From Phytophthora colocasiae (taxonomy: Eukaryota; Oomycota; Peronosporomycetes; Peronosporales; Peronosporaceae), in the NCBI GenBank assembly GCA_018806915.1, contig JAGKQI010000049.1:1860001-1924000 (forward strand): a stretch of 64,000 nucleotides of DNA. Direction: 5' to 3'. Positions 31,660-41,150 of this stretch are shown piece after piece. Position numbers and translations under genes: made by a program. The notes below the pieces were generated by a model that saw only the letters and a program-made list of their open reading frames with translations, did no database searches and was not told where the DNA came from. Numbering within the stretch: the first letter of the stretch is position 1; every line of letters begins with the position of its first letter.

Positions 31660-32833
31660 ACTCTGAAAGAAGCTTCCGGGGCATTTGGAGATATTGGATT
31701 GTTCCTGCCGCTCACTGCTCTGGCCATTGGACGTGTGAATGGCACACCGCAAATTGAGTTTGGGGCGGCACTGTTCTTCGCGGGAGTCTTCACCTCGAGT
31801 CTGGCGCTTCACTTCAATATACCGATACCAGTTCAGCCCATGAAGACCATCGCAGCTGTGGCCATTGCTGACAAGATCCCCAATGAACAAATTATTGCTG
31901 CGGGTATCCTCATGGGGGCGATAGTGGGGTTCCTGGCTCTGACCAACATCATCACACATGCCAGCAAGGTCGTTCCAGTAGCAATTGTGCGTGGGATTCA
32001 ACTGGGTGTCGGTATTAACTTGATGGGGAAAGGCTTCAAAAGCGCATGCGTGTCCAACATCCAGATCATTTGGTTTGGTCTGGATTCCATCTTTGTATCG
32101 CTGCTACTAGGAGCGCTGTGCATCGTGTTCATTCGCAACAAGAAAGTACCAATGGCGCTACTGCTCTTCATTTACGGCATGATTGTCGCAGTGTACCAGT
32201 ACATTCGTCTGCGTGAGGAACTGCATCTGCCTGCATTAGCGTTTGGACCCAAGTTCGTCGCGCCGGTGGTGCCTTCTGCACACGATTTCGGCGAAGCATT
32301 CGCGTATCTCGTTCTTCCTCAACTGCCGCTTACTCTACTGAACTCTGTCGTCGCCCTCGAGTCATTGGCAGCAGAGCTCTTCCCCACACACGACAAGCCA
32401 GCAGGTGTACGTCGTGTGTGCTTTAGCATCGCCGGCGGTAACCTGCTCTTCGCCTGGTTCGGCAATGCTGCCAGTGTGTCATGGAGCTGGAGGCTTAGCC
32501 TCTCAATTCACGTTCGGTGCACGCAGCAGCTTGGCAATGGTGTTCCTCGGAGTTTTCAAGATGTTATTCGCGTTGCTACTGGGCTCTACCTGTGTATCAC
32601 TACTACAGACAGGAATTTTTCCAAGTTCCGTACTGGGAGTGATGCTGGTTTTCAGTGGATTAAGTCTCGCCATCGTCGGGCTGAAAGTCGACACTAGCGA
32701 GCATGACACAGCAATACTATTGCTAACCACAGCATCAGGTTGCCTTGCGTTTAACACGGGCGTAGGCTTCCTACTGGGTCTTGGCTGCCATTTTCTGCTT
32801 CGAATGGCACTTCAACGTCAAGTTCCCGAGTAA
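31660..32833 (+). pseudogene. MOT1-type molybdate transporter, 3' part, with a second lesion
   Basis: Continues the gene from 19487. Family motifs are GAFGDIGLFLPLTALA, IPVQPMKTIAAVAIAD and LPQLPLTLLNSVVALE, diagnostic of the MOT1/SulP-related molybdate importers. About ten hydrophobic segments follow, so it is a polytopic membrane protein. Near 32465 the frame breaks: LFAWFG should be followed by AMLPVCHGAGGLASQF, which reads in another frame, as if 2 bp were missing. It then runs to a stop at 32833. With the 12-kb insertion the gene has two independent lesions. The frameshift could also be a sequence error. Confidence 0.8.
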
Positions 32834-33025
32834 CAAAAAGTCGATAACAGATTCAACAGGAATATGTGCACCACACATTAATCTGCCCACTTTGTCTGTC
32901 TCACTTTATCGTGTGTTGGCTGGTACTGGAGCTCTTCGCTCGCTCGCACTGAGCTTGAAGAAGACCAAACGTAGCGCTCCCAATCCCGTCGGAGCGCGTT
33001 AAACTCAGTCAAAGCGTGCAGCGAA

Positions 33026-34543
33026 ATGGCAGGCGATCACATGGGCCGTAGCTTCGAGATGCAGCGTTTAGTGCCGTCTGTGCAACAGTCGAGAGCTTAT
33101 GACGGCTATGAAGGCAGCTTCGACGGTCGTGGAGCTGCTGTCGGTGCCTTCTCATTGTTAAGCGGTCGAGCTGACTACGGTACTAGTGCTAAAGACTCGG
33201 TACGAGACCTGCCGCCGCCCTGGCCATCGTCGTCGGCGATCTCCGTCACAGCGTCTTCGTCCAATAAACTCTCGAACTGGCAGACGTTCTACCACTTGTT
33301 GTCGTTTATTACGGGAACAGGAATGCTGTGTCTACCACTAGCACTTGTCGAGATCAACTGGTATGGCGTACTACTCCTTATTGCAGCAGCGGTGGTGAGT
33401 GCGTACACGTCCAAGTTACTGGTGGACGCACTGGAAGCTGTGCGTTGGCTCAGAGGTACCAGCGTCTCGTACAGCGACCTCGGACAGGAGTGTTTTGGTG
33501 CAGCTGGTAAAGTACTTACGAGTGTGCTGGCACACGCGTCTTTTCTGATTCTCTCGACCGGGTACCTGGCACTGGCGTCGTCATGTCTGGTGGATGTACT
33601 GGGGCTTCAGTATGGCACAGTCATGATCTTAGTAGCCGTGTGCGTGTGGTTTCAAGTGTTGGTGCCATCGCTGAAGACTCTGGCAGTTCTCTCAGCCGTG
33701 AATGTGGCTTTCAGCTTCTGGATCGAGTCGGTCATTCTGGGCGACGCCATGTATCCGCTCAAGCAAATTGCGCTGGAGCATTCGGACTTCGTTTTCGTGA
33801 CACCAGACCTCTCGAACGTGACGATGATGGGGAAACTTTCGTACACGTTTTCTCTGCTTCTAGGCGGACTTTTTGGCCACTCGATCATTCCTACATTATA
33901 CGACGCCATGGCAGATCCAAGCCAATGCAGTTCGGTGGTGGCTCGCTCGAAATTGGGAGCGACTGCGCTGTTGTATCTACCCATTTGCTGCGTCACGTAC
34001 GCTGTATACGGTGCAACGCTGCAAGCTCCAGTCTTCTTCAACATGCGCAACGTCGTCGTGCGCAACGTGGCTATCGTCCTGTACAGCATCCACCTGTTAT
34101 TATCGTATGCAGTCACTTTGTTCCCTCTCCAGCGCGCATTTGAGCAATGGATTGTGCAGTCTCCAAGCAGGAGCGGTCGTAACAGCCCTGTCGAAGCTGC
34201 CGCTGCTGCAGGAGCTCTGCCATTCGTGACTTCCAGCCCTGCAGCTCATAATACCCAAGAAGGACGATGCGGAGGAGTGGAGACCACTGTACGCGTGCTG
34301 TGTCGGACTGTTTTGGTGCTAACAACGCTCTTCCTGGGCTATTTCACGTCTCCTAGCACGATTGACGTCTTCGCATGGATGCTGATCCCCACTGCACTCC
34401 TGGCTCTTGTCCTCCCGTGTGTCTTCTATTGGCAGTTGTGTAGCGAAGACGCTACACGCACAGACCGCGTCGCCACTGTCTTTATCAGCGTGGTCGGTAT
34501 CGTCACTTCTTGTTGGAGTCTTGTTGTGATCGTGGAGTGTTAA
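33026..34543 (+). CDS. Amino acid/auxin permease (AAAP) family transporter
   Basis: 505-residue multi-pass membrane protein of the AAAP (Aa_trans) family, which moves amino acids with protons across the plasma or vacuolar membrane. The N-terminal ~85 residues are hydrophilic. The first membrane segment carries the family pattern NWQTFYHLLSFITGTGMLCLPLAL (GxGxLxLP region); later segments include SYSDLGQECFG and a GGLFGHSIIPTLYDAM stretch resembling the conserved H-x-x-P-x-x re-entrant motif. About eleven hydrophobic segments. It is only distantly similar to the AAAP pair at 45764-51701. Substrate unknown. Confidence 0.85.
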   Translation: MAGDHMGRSFEMQRLVPSVQQSRAYDGYEGSFDGRGAAVGAFSLLSGRADYGTSAKDSVRDLPPPWPSSSAISVTASSSNKLSNWQTFYHLLSFITGTGMLCLPLALVEINWYGVLLLIAAAVVSAYTSKLLVDALEAVRWLRGTSVSYSDLGQECFGAAGKVLTSVLAHASFLILSTGYLALASSCLVDVLGLQYGTVMILVAVCVWFQVLVPSLKTLAVLSAVNVAFSFWIESVILGDAMYPLKQIALEHSDFVFVTPDLSNVTMMGKLSYTFSLLLGGLFGHSIIPTLYDAMADPSQCSSVVARSKLGATALLYLPICCVTYAVYGATLQAPVFFNMRNVVVRNVAIVLYSIHLLLSYAVTLFPLQRAFEQWIVQSPSRSGRNSPVEAAAAAGALPFVTSSPAAHNTQEGRCGGVETTVRVLCRTVLVLTTLFLGYFTSPSTIDVFAWMLIPTALLALVLPCVFYWQLCSEDATRTDRVATVFISVVGIVTSCWSLVVIVEC

Positions 34544-34838
34544 TGCCAACGGCTAGTAAGAACATAGTAGCAGTAACTTAAAGTGACCCATGATTAATTG
34601 TGCAACAACTACCACTTCAACATGCAATTATGTGTGCCACATAAATATTGACGTCACCTCGAAGCGTCTGCATGGATAACCGACGACCTAGCGACATGCG
34701 CTTTAGATAACTGAAGCTTTTACCCTCGAGTTCTCGGCGTGTTGCCATTGCTTAATTCAGGAGCATTCCGACAGTTCCACGATCGTAACGTACGGCCAAC
34801 CACCGGCGTCACTCCTGAAACAGCCAGTCCAAGCAAAT

Positions 34839-35435
34839 ATGAGCGAGAAGCACTACTTCACCGAAGAGTTTCCAGATCATGACTACCAGAGCACGACCGA
34901 GTCTTCCCACCCGCAGACGCCATTGTGGCCATCCTACCTACCAGTAGACCAAGACCGTATCGTCGTCTTTGAGCGCAGTAAGAACGCGCAGTTAGTCGTG
35001 TATTCGGCCAACTTCCGCGACAAGAAGACCCGCGAGTTGGACCCCAAGTGGCCGCTGGACATCAACTGGCAGAGCTTCGGCTGGACTGCACACCCTACTA
35101 GTAATTCCACTGGAATGATCGAGCGTAGATTGGCATGGGGGTATTCGCACAAAACTGTGCAACCAGAAGGTCCCGTTGCAATTGAAGCGGTTGGAACGAG
35201 CTTCTCCGTGACGTTGAATGCACTACCCAGTCGCCCTGCTCTGCTCTACGTTGACGCTAAAGGACGGGTCATCCTTCAAACTACTATCAACGGAGTTCCT
35301 TCGCGACTCTGGAAGATCTACGTGAAAACCAACAACAGCGTGGCCTTCATCCCCAAGGTGCTCTACGTTGATCTATATGGCACACACGTTGACGACGATC
35401 ACTCGACGTACGAGCGCATCACTGTCTCATCCTAA
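34839..35435 (+). CDS. DUF4833-like protein
   Basis: 198-residue soluble protein. The core RIVVFERSKNAQLVVYSANF (about residues 40-60), followed by a PLDINWQSFGW segment and a C-terminal LYVDLYGTHVDD strand, resembles the DUF4833 family, whose function is unknown. No signal peptide or membrane segment is evident. An Inr-like GAGCATTCCGACAGTTCC lies at 34761-34778, about 60 nt before the ATG. Single exon. Confidence 0.65.
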   Translation: MSEKHYFTEEFPDHDYQSTTESSHPQTPLWPSYLPVDQDRIVVFERSKNAQLVVYSANFRDKKTRELDPKWPLDINWQSFGWTAHPTSNSTGMIERRLAWGYSHKTVQPEGPVAIEAVGTSFSVTLNALPSRPALLYVDAKGRVILQTTINGVPSRLWKIYVKTNNSVAFIPKVLYVDLYGTHVDDDHSTYERITVSS

Positions 35436-35537
35436 GTTAGCAACAACGGCCCATTCCGTATAGAAATACACAATTCCTTCTTTCTCGTTACCTCCAGGCT
35501 AGTTCAAACGCTCTCCTGATCCGCTGTCATAAACCGT

Positions 35538-37403
35538 TTAAAGTTTCTTCCCATCGTAGTTCCAGTTGTCATTGCCGCCGTGACCGTGAGGAGGGGACAA
35601 GTTGTAAGCTGCAGCTACCTCCTCGAGAAAACTAGTCGAATTGTGAATACATGAGCCACCCAGTAGAACGCGTTGGCCTGAATTCGTCGCAGTCGCCTTT
35701 TGATTGAATTCGGCCACCTTCATGGCTTCCTCAAACGTGACACCACCACACACAAAAACAATCACGTCGCGTACACGTTTCACACCGTTGCTTCCGCTGA
35801 GGTCAGTTGATGTTGCAGCTGCGCCACCATTCACAACGCCAAATTCTTGGTCCAGCAACTGGCCCTTCAGGATTAACTCCAACTTCTTTGCAAGTGGCGG
35901 CACGTGCTGTGCGTATACGTTCGGAACGCCCTGTACGCCTTGCGTCACGGCCTTCATGAACTTCTTCAGACCAGCGCGATCCCCATACAAGTCCCCTTGA
36001 CGAGCCTTTTGCCCGCCAAATTTCAGGAACGCGTCAATCAGAGCGACGCGGTCAGAAGAGAGACCACCTCCGTGAGGTGCCGCAAGCAGTTCTTTAACAG
36101 TCTTCAGCTGCACTGAGCTGTGTGTTTCGTAACGCAACGCGTACAAAATGGCCAGCCGCAGCTTGTTCATCGGCTTGACCTGAGCATCCTTCAACTTTGC
36201 CACCACATCACGGAAATGTGCGTTGTGGTCATCTCCACATGCCAGCTCCTGCTCTAGTTGGCTCACGTCCATGAGCCCGTCCACTTCTACACGGCGAGCC
36301 AACTCGCCCATCAGCGTCACGTGCTTAGAAACTGTGACTGACTGAGATCTGAACGCCGGATAGTTCTCCAAGAAGCGCTGCATGTCGTCAATAGACTGGA
36401 TACTCTCGTGGGTCTGGGTCTGCGCCTGATACTTGTCCACCAATTGCTTAACTGCCATACCAAGGTCACCGAAGTTGGCGTTCACCTGCTGAGCAAAGAA
36501 ATCGTCCGATGTTGTTGACAACACTAGCTCCGTCATATCCTTGCGCACATTTGGCGCGTCGCGGAGATCCACACGATTCTCGTGTAGTCCAAGGAGTTCG
36601 TGCACCATGGCTTGGTAGCACCACTGTGTCAGCAACGGCGTCACGGGGTCGTCCTTGCGGTCCAGTACATACACCAGCGGAGTTACTTCTGGTCGTCTAA
36701 AATCAAAGAGCCCATCCTGCTCCAGCTGCATCCTCGCCGACACTTCCCTTGCCAGCTTCTCGGCCACTTCCGACCCTTTGGCATACCGAATCGTCGGTCT
36801 CTTCTTCATTGAGAGCAGCACAGACAACAATCCTTCCACACTTCTCTGAAAGAGCTGAGGAGGCGTCATCTTGCTCTTGTCCACAGGGTCCGTAGTTAGT
36901 ACACCAGCCGTAGCAGTAGATAGTAAAGCTCCTCCGGGGGTGGATGATGGCATCCTGACACTGAGCTGGGTGGAATTGTGTAGGCCAAAGTCAAATAGCG
37001 AGTCGTTGACTGCCAGATAGTCCGCATAGTACTCCTGGATCTGTACCACGACCTCTTTCTCGTCAGCTTCTGCGATCTTCTCGAGTGCCTCAACAGGTAG
37101 GATATTGGAGAAAAAGAGGTGGTAACGCCCATATTTAGGCGCCTTGAGCTCACGACGGAGCAACTCCACGTTGCGTGCTGTAGGGCGTACAAACACCGCG
37201 GCTTTAAGGTGCAGCATGGGCTCGTGAACGGCGTCCAATTGCTCTACAAGGAAGACTTCGCGCTGTAAAATGTGAGATTGGGACATGACCATACTGATGA
37301 CGCTCTTGGTATCAGCGTCCAGCAGCAGCGCCTTCATCCCCTCGAGCTGCGGATCCGAGATGATCTTCTCCAGGTAGTTCTTCACGCCGGTGATCGCGTC
37401 CAT
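35538..37403 (-). CDS. VPS45: VPS45-like Sec1/Munc18 protein
   Basis: 621-residue SM protein that binds syntaxins and promotes SNARE fusion at the trans-Golgi/endosome. The N-terminus (YLEKIISDPQLEGMKALLLDADTKSVISMV, then VFLVEQLD and FVRPTARNVELLRRELK) is the typical VPS45 beginning. Later segments are ILDR-like VLDRKDDPVTPLLTQWCYQAMVHELLG and the C-terminal DVIVFVCGGVTFEEAMKVAEFN, the latter a strong SM family signature. Slightly longer than the usual ~570 residues because of a low-complexity C-terminus (GGNDNWNYDGKK). Single exon, no lesion seen. Confidence 0.92.
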   Translation of the reverse strand: MDAITGVKNYLEKIISDPQLEGMKALLLDADTKSVISMVMSQSHILQREVFLVEQLDAVHEPMLHLKAAVFVRPTARNVELLRRELKAPKYGRYHLFFSNILPVEALEKIAEADEKEVVVQIQEYYADYLAVNDSLFDFGLHNSTQLSVRMPSSTPGGALLSTATAGVLTTDPVDKSKMTPPQLFQRSVEGLLSVLLSMKKRPTIRYAKGSEVAEKLAREVSARMQLEQDGLFDFRRPEVTPLVYVLDRKDDPVTPLLTQWCYQAMVHELLGLHENRVDLRDAPNVRKDMTELVLSTTSDDFFAQQVNANFGDLGMAVKQLVDKYQAQTQTHESIQSIDDMQRFLENYPAFRSQSVTVSKHVTLMGELARRVEVDGLMDVSQLEQELACGDDHNAHFRDVVAKLKDAQVKPMNKLRLAILYALRYETHSSVQLKTVKELLAAPHGGGLSSDRVALIDAFLKFGGQKARQGDLYGDRAGLKKFMKAVTQGVQGVPNVYAQHVPPLAKKLELILKGQLLDQEFGVVNGGAAATSTDLSGSNGVKRVRDVIVFVCGGVTFEEAMKVAEFNQKATATNSGQRVLLGGSCIHNSTSFLEEVAAAYNLSPPHGHGGNDNWNYDGKKL

Positions 37404-37668
37404 GGCTAATGTGCGGCACCCCTAAAAACCCTTTCCACTTTAGAAAATGGGAGACAAAAATATCCCGTGATGGCATGCGAAAACTGATATTTCGTGTTGA
37501 AACACAAACTATCTTTTATCACAGTTTCTCACACTACAACTAACGGAAATTCCCGATTAATACCCTCTACCCGAATAGTGCCCTCCGAGGGTAACCCGAT
37601 AGTAACCTTCAACAGAAGTGACCAGCTATTTTGTTGCAGCGCCAGCAATTCACTAGCACTGTCTACAG

Positions 37669-38090
37669 GTGTGCGTCTGTCCTATACCAGCAACGCTCAT
37701 TCAGCAAAATGCCGTCAAGAATTCCCATGACATTGGCATCTACAAGACGTTCAAAAATCTACTCTACATGGAGATCATTGCGTGGAAGGAGAGCGACAAG
37801 GTCGAGCACACTCGCTTCGGCAACCCGCGTATGCCGTCAGTAGCTGTAGTTTGTGAGTGGGTAAGAAAGGCATGGCAGATACTACTGTCATCAACTCCGT
37901 CGCTGCTGCTGGCTTTACAGACAGCTACCTGGACTGGCATATTGAAAAGCACGACGTCTACGGTGAGCGAATCCGTACAAGCTGGGAAGCCGCTGACGAA
38001 GATCACGAGGACCCTGAGAACGTAGGAAACTTTAATCTGGACGAGCTGCACGATGCTCTTGATGATACTGCCCAGGGTTGTGAAAAATAA
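37669..38090 (+). pseudogene. pogo/Tigger-like DDE transposase C-terminal fragment
   Basis: Two frames joined near 37870: HDIGIYKTFKNLLYMEIIAW ... RFGNPRMPSVAVVCEWVRKAW, then DTTVINSVAAAGFTDSYLDWHIEKHDVYGE and an acidic tail. The pattern (D-I/V-x-x-xxFK, then GNPRMPS, then AW..I..S....GF) matches the end of DDE_1/pogo-type transposases. The N-terminal two thirds are missing and there is one frameshift. The transcription direction would place the missing part outside the left inverted repeat, so this may be a captured or rearranged piece. Confidence 0.55.
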
Positions 38091-38542
38091 GATTGTTATT
38101 TAATTGGGCTCCAAGACTCGGGTCAATCAATAATTTGTTTATTGCAATTTTGTTTTCAATCATATCATCGAGCTCTGATTGGTAGAAAACCACCTAACCG
38201 TAACCTTAACCCAAACCCCTTGACGCTCGCTAAGGCTTCGCGAGAACTTTAACTACACCGCTTTCAAAGCGTGGCGCTTTAACGACGATGGCTCGTGGGC
38301 TGAGGTATTTCGCAGTTGGTGTGAACTCCTTCGTAATGGCATCAAACAGACACCGCACGTCCAATATAGTCGCATGTTTGGGTCTTGCAGAAAATTGCAA
38401 AGTGAGGAGACTGCTAGAGTGTCGAGCGCTACCTCAGAGCTGTCTCGTCGAAGTTGTTTACGTCGTACAGGCCCAGAAGACCACTGCTTGCTCATTATTG
38501 ATGCGTTAAGAGTACTCAAGTAGCTCGTGACTTCACGATAAC
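38091..38542. other. Non-coding relic sequence before the Copia element
   Basis: About 450 bp of the DNA-transposon relic. TCAATCAATAATTT at about 38124 recurs at about 44171 beyond the Copia. No convincing gene; short ORFs on both strands are not recognised. Confidence 0.4.
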
Positions 38543-38773
38543 TGTGAACAACGGCAGTTGGCGTCTGTCGTGTTCCAAGTTTCTCTTCGCAGTTGAAGTG
38601 GTGAATTCGGATTTGGTAATGCTGAGTCTCGTCGCAGAGTATATATTTATCTTTAGTATTGTATACTGTAGCCTACTGATAACAGAGACTGCGCTCAGTC
38701 GTAGTTCTCTCGCAATCCCAATTGTGCTGAGTGGGCGAGCAGTTGTTTGTGTCTTCTGTGCCTAAAGCTAACA
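38543..38773 (+). repeat. Copia 5' LTR
   Basis: 231 bp with a TATA-like TATATATTTATC inside; followed by GGTACTGAGCCC, the probable primer-binding site. Confidence 0.88.
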
Positions 38774-38840
38774 GGTACTGAGCCCAAGCGTTCGAAGACC
38801 GTGAGAACTAACACTCTCAGGCTTCAGTGTTGCCTTCTCT

Positions 38841-41150
38841 ATGGCGACACCACAGACAAGTACTGCTGCCTCGTCAGCAAGTAGTACCTCGATGGTGGGG
38901 ACAACGGCAACTGGAAGCGTTGGACCAAATGTATCGAGTTCGGCTAGTGTTGTAATACCCACAGCAACTACATCGGCAGCTTCTATTGGAGTGTTGGGTA
39001 CTACTGGGAGCAACATGTCCGGTGGATTTACGTTTTCAAGTGTGATGACTGGTAGACAAGCAACAATGCCTATGGGGTCTCAATCTTCTGTGGCTAGTGT
39101 TGGGGCCACGGGCATACCGTCCTTTACGACGTTGCCTGGTACTGGAATGGCACACAGTTACGGATATGGATTTCCTACTGGTATGTATGGCTCAGGAGCA
39201 ATTGGTACTCATATTAGTCACCCCGTTGGAGGTGGTGGAGGTGGAATTAAGGACATCTCAAACAAACCTCCTGTAATGAAGAGCAGTTTTGACCTTTATG
39301 CGGTGCAGCTGAAGACGTATTTGACTCGCTTAGGTTTGTGGAGTTTAATTGACGGTACGGAGATACGTCCACTCTACGATGTAAACCTGCAAGCTGATTT
39401 TGACGCACGGGATAATGCTGCTCGAGAGGCAATTTTACGTGGTATCCCTGAGGTAGACGCCGAGTTAATATGCCACGAGGTTTCTGCGAAGGATATGTGG
39501 ATTCGCTTTGAGAACAAGCAGACCAAGCGAGAGTATGCAAACTACATTTTCGCTCGGGAACAGTTATACTCGAGTAAAAACAATCGTGATTTGGAAATGA
39601 CTGATTGGCTTCGAGATATCCAGTTGAAGCGTAGAGAACTTTCACATTATGGCAAAGTGATAAGTGACGAAGAGTTTGCTGAAATTCTTCTGGCCAATGT
39701 GACTCGGACACACCGAGACGTTGTGCGTCAGTTCTCACGCCACTATGCTGCACTTGCCTTACCTGGAACTCAACTGATGCCACCCACATCCGCGCAAGTG
39801 ATGAATGCTCTCCTTGCAGAGGAGGCTCTGGACGAGAATGTCGCGGATGCTCCTAGGGCGATTGGATCTACTAGTAAGCAAAAGACGAATTCTGGAGCTG
39901 ATAGTGGAGGAAATAGCAAGAAAAAGCGCCGAGGGAGATACAAGGCAAAGCAGAAGAATAAGGATGGGAATTCTGGTAAAACCAAGAAAGTTGTTTGCTG
40001 GAAGTGCGGTGAGCAGGGCCACATTCGGCCTAACTGCCCTAACGAGAAATCTGATGATAATTCTCAAAACCAGAAACAATCTGCGGGAATGGAAGCCAAG
40101 CGTTGGCAGAATAAGCAAGGAGGTGAAGATAAAGGTGGAAAGAAGAGTGTTGATGCATTGACAGTGCGCAAGATTGGTGCGACTGCAGTTGGCACTCGTT
40201 CTCGGAAGTCTGGAATGACAGAGTGGGTTCTGGATACAGCAACTGACGTACATGTCTGTACTGACATGAGCTTGTTGGACAACCCACAGCGAGATAATGA
40301 ACACCTTTTTCTCGACTTCGATGGTCAACCGAAAGGAGAACGGCTGGTTGGTGATGTGCGAGTTATTGTGACCAATCTAAACGGAAACCAAGAGGAATTT
40401 TTGACTCTGATTGGTACTATTCATACGCCTACTGGACCAGATAACCTGTTGAGTTCTCACTTACTTGAAGAACATGGGTGGAAAATGGCTTTCGAACGGG
40501 AGAATGGAATAGCCTGCTGCTACCTGATGAAAAATGAAGTGAAGCTCAGACTGGAGAAGAAACGAGGTCGTTATCGACTACAAGCGAGATCCTGTGGAGA
40601 TCGTGAAGTACATATTATCTCACAAGCAGCTAAACGGGATACAAACGCTCTTGAGAGATGGCACCTTCGGTATGCTCATCTGAATTATCCAGCATTGCGA
40701 CAAATGATTTCGCATGAGACGGCTACTGGGTTTGACGGCTTGGATAGTGGTAATACGGAAGAACCAACTGACAAATGCTGGACATGCTGGACATGTCGGG
40801 CATCGAAACTCAAGCGTATGTCGTATAAGAAGACAATAACAAGACGAACTACCGAATATTACCAGAAGCTGATGTCGGATATGTGCTATGTAGGAGTGGA
40901 AACTCACCTCGGCTACAAGCATTTCCAGCTGATACAAGATGAAGCAACACGATACGTGTGGGGTTTCTTGATGAAAGCAAAGGAAGAAGCCACTACTGTT
41001 GCGATCAACCACGTGAAGTGGTTGCTGGCCCAAGGGCACAGAGTCGAAGTATTCTCGTGTGACCGAGGAAAGGAGCTGGTAAATAAACGGATGAAAGCAT
41101 TTCTCAGGGCGGAAGGAGTAGAGTTCTTGTGGACAAATGCACAGTCCTGA
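38841..41150 (+). CDS. Copia Gag-protease-integrase (N-terminal ORF)
   Basis: 769 residues. The N-terminus is Ser/Thr/Gly-rich (about 1-135). The gag domain follows with the UBN2-type pattern (LRLGLWSLIDG-like region, WIRFENKQTKREYANY, WLRDIQLKRRELSHYG). A CCHC knuckle CWKCGEQGHIRPNC is near residue 387. The protease motif is WVLDTATDVHVC, DTA in place of DSG. GAG_pre-integrase ALERWHLRYAHLNYPALRQM with the CWTCWTC zinc site leads to the integrase core (first Asp in SDMCYVGV, second in FSCDRGKELVN). It stops shortly before the catalytic Glu because of a frameshift at about 41140. Confidence 0.88.
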   Translation: MATPQTSTAASSASSTSMVGTTATGSVGPNVSSSASVVIPTATTSAASIGVLGTTGSNMSGGFTFSSVMTGRQATMPMGSQSSVASVGATGIPSFTTLPGTGMAHSYGYGFPTGMYGSGAIGTHISHPVGGGGGGIKDISNKPPVMKSSFDLYAVQLKTYLTRLGLWSLIDGTEIRPLYDVNLQADFDARDNAAREAILRGIPEVDAELICHEVSAKDMWIRFENKQTKREYANYIFAREQLYSSKNNRDLEMTDWLRDIQLKRRELSHYGKVISDEEFAEILLANVTRTHRDVVRQFSRHYAALALPGTQLMPPTSAQVMNALLAEEALDENVADAPRAIGSTSKQKTNSGADSGGNSKKKRRGRYKAKQKNKDGNSGKTKKVVCWKCGEQGHIRPNCPNEKSDDNSQNQKQSAGMEAKRWQNKQGGEDKGGKKSVDALTVRKIGATAVGTRSRKSGMTEWVLDTATDVHVCTDMSLLDNPQRDNEHLFLDFDGQPKGERLVGDVRVIVTNLNGNQEEFLTLIGTIHTPTGPDNLLSSHLLEEHGWKMAFERENGIACCYLMKNEVKLRLEKKRGRYRLQARSCGDREVHIISQAAKRDTNALERWHLRYAHLNYPALRQMISHETATGFDGLDSGNTEEPTDKCWTCWTCRASKLKRMSYKKTITRRTTEYYQKLMSDMCYVGVETHLGYKHFQLIQDEATRYVWGFLMKAKEEATTVAINHVKWLLAQGHRVEVFSCDRGKELVNKRMKAFLRAEGVEFLWTNAQS

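Noticed and set aside
38205..38225. Telomere-like CCTAACCGTAACCTTAACCC run
   Set aside because: Only three irregular units inside an interstitial transposon relic; not a telomere or clear internal telomeric array.
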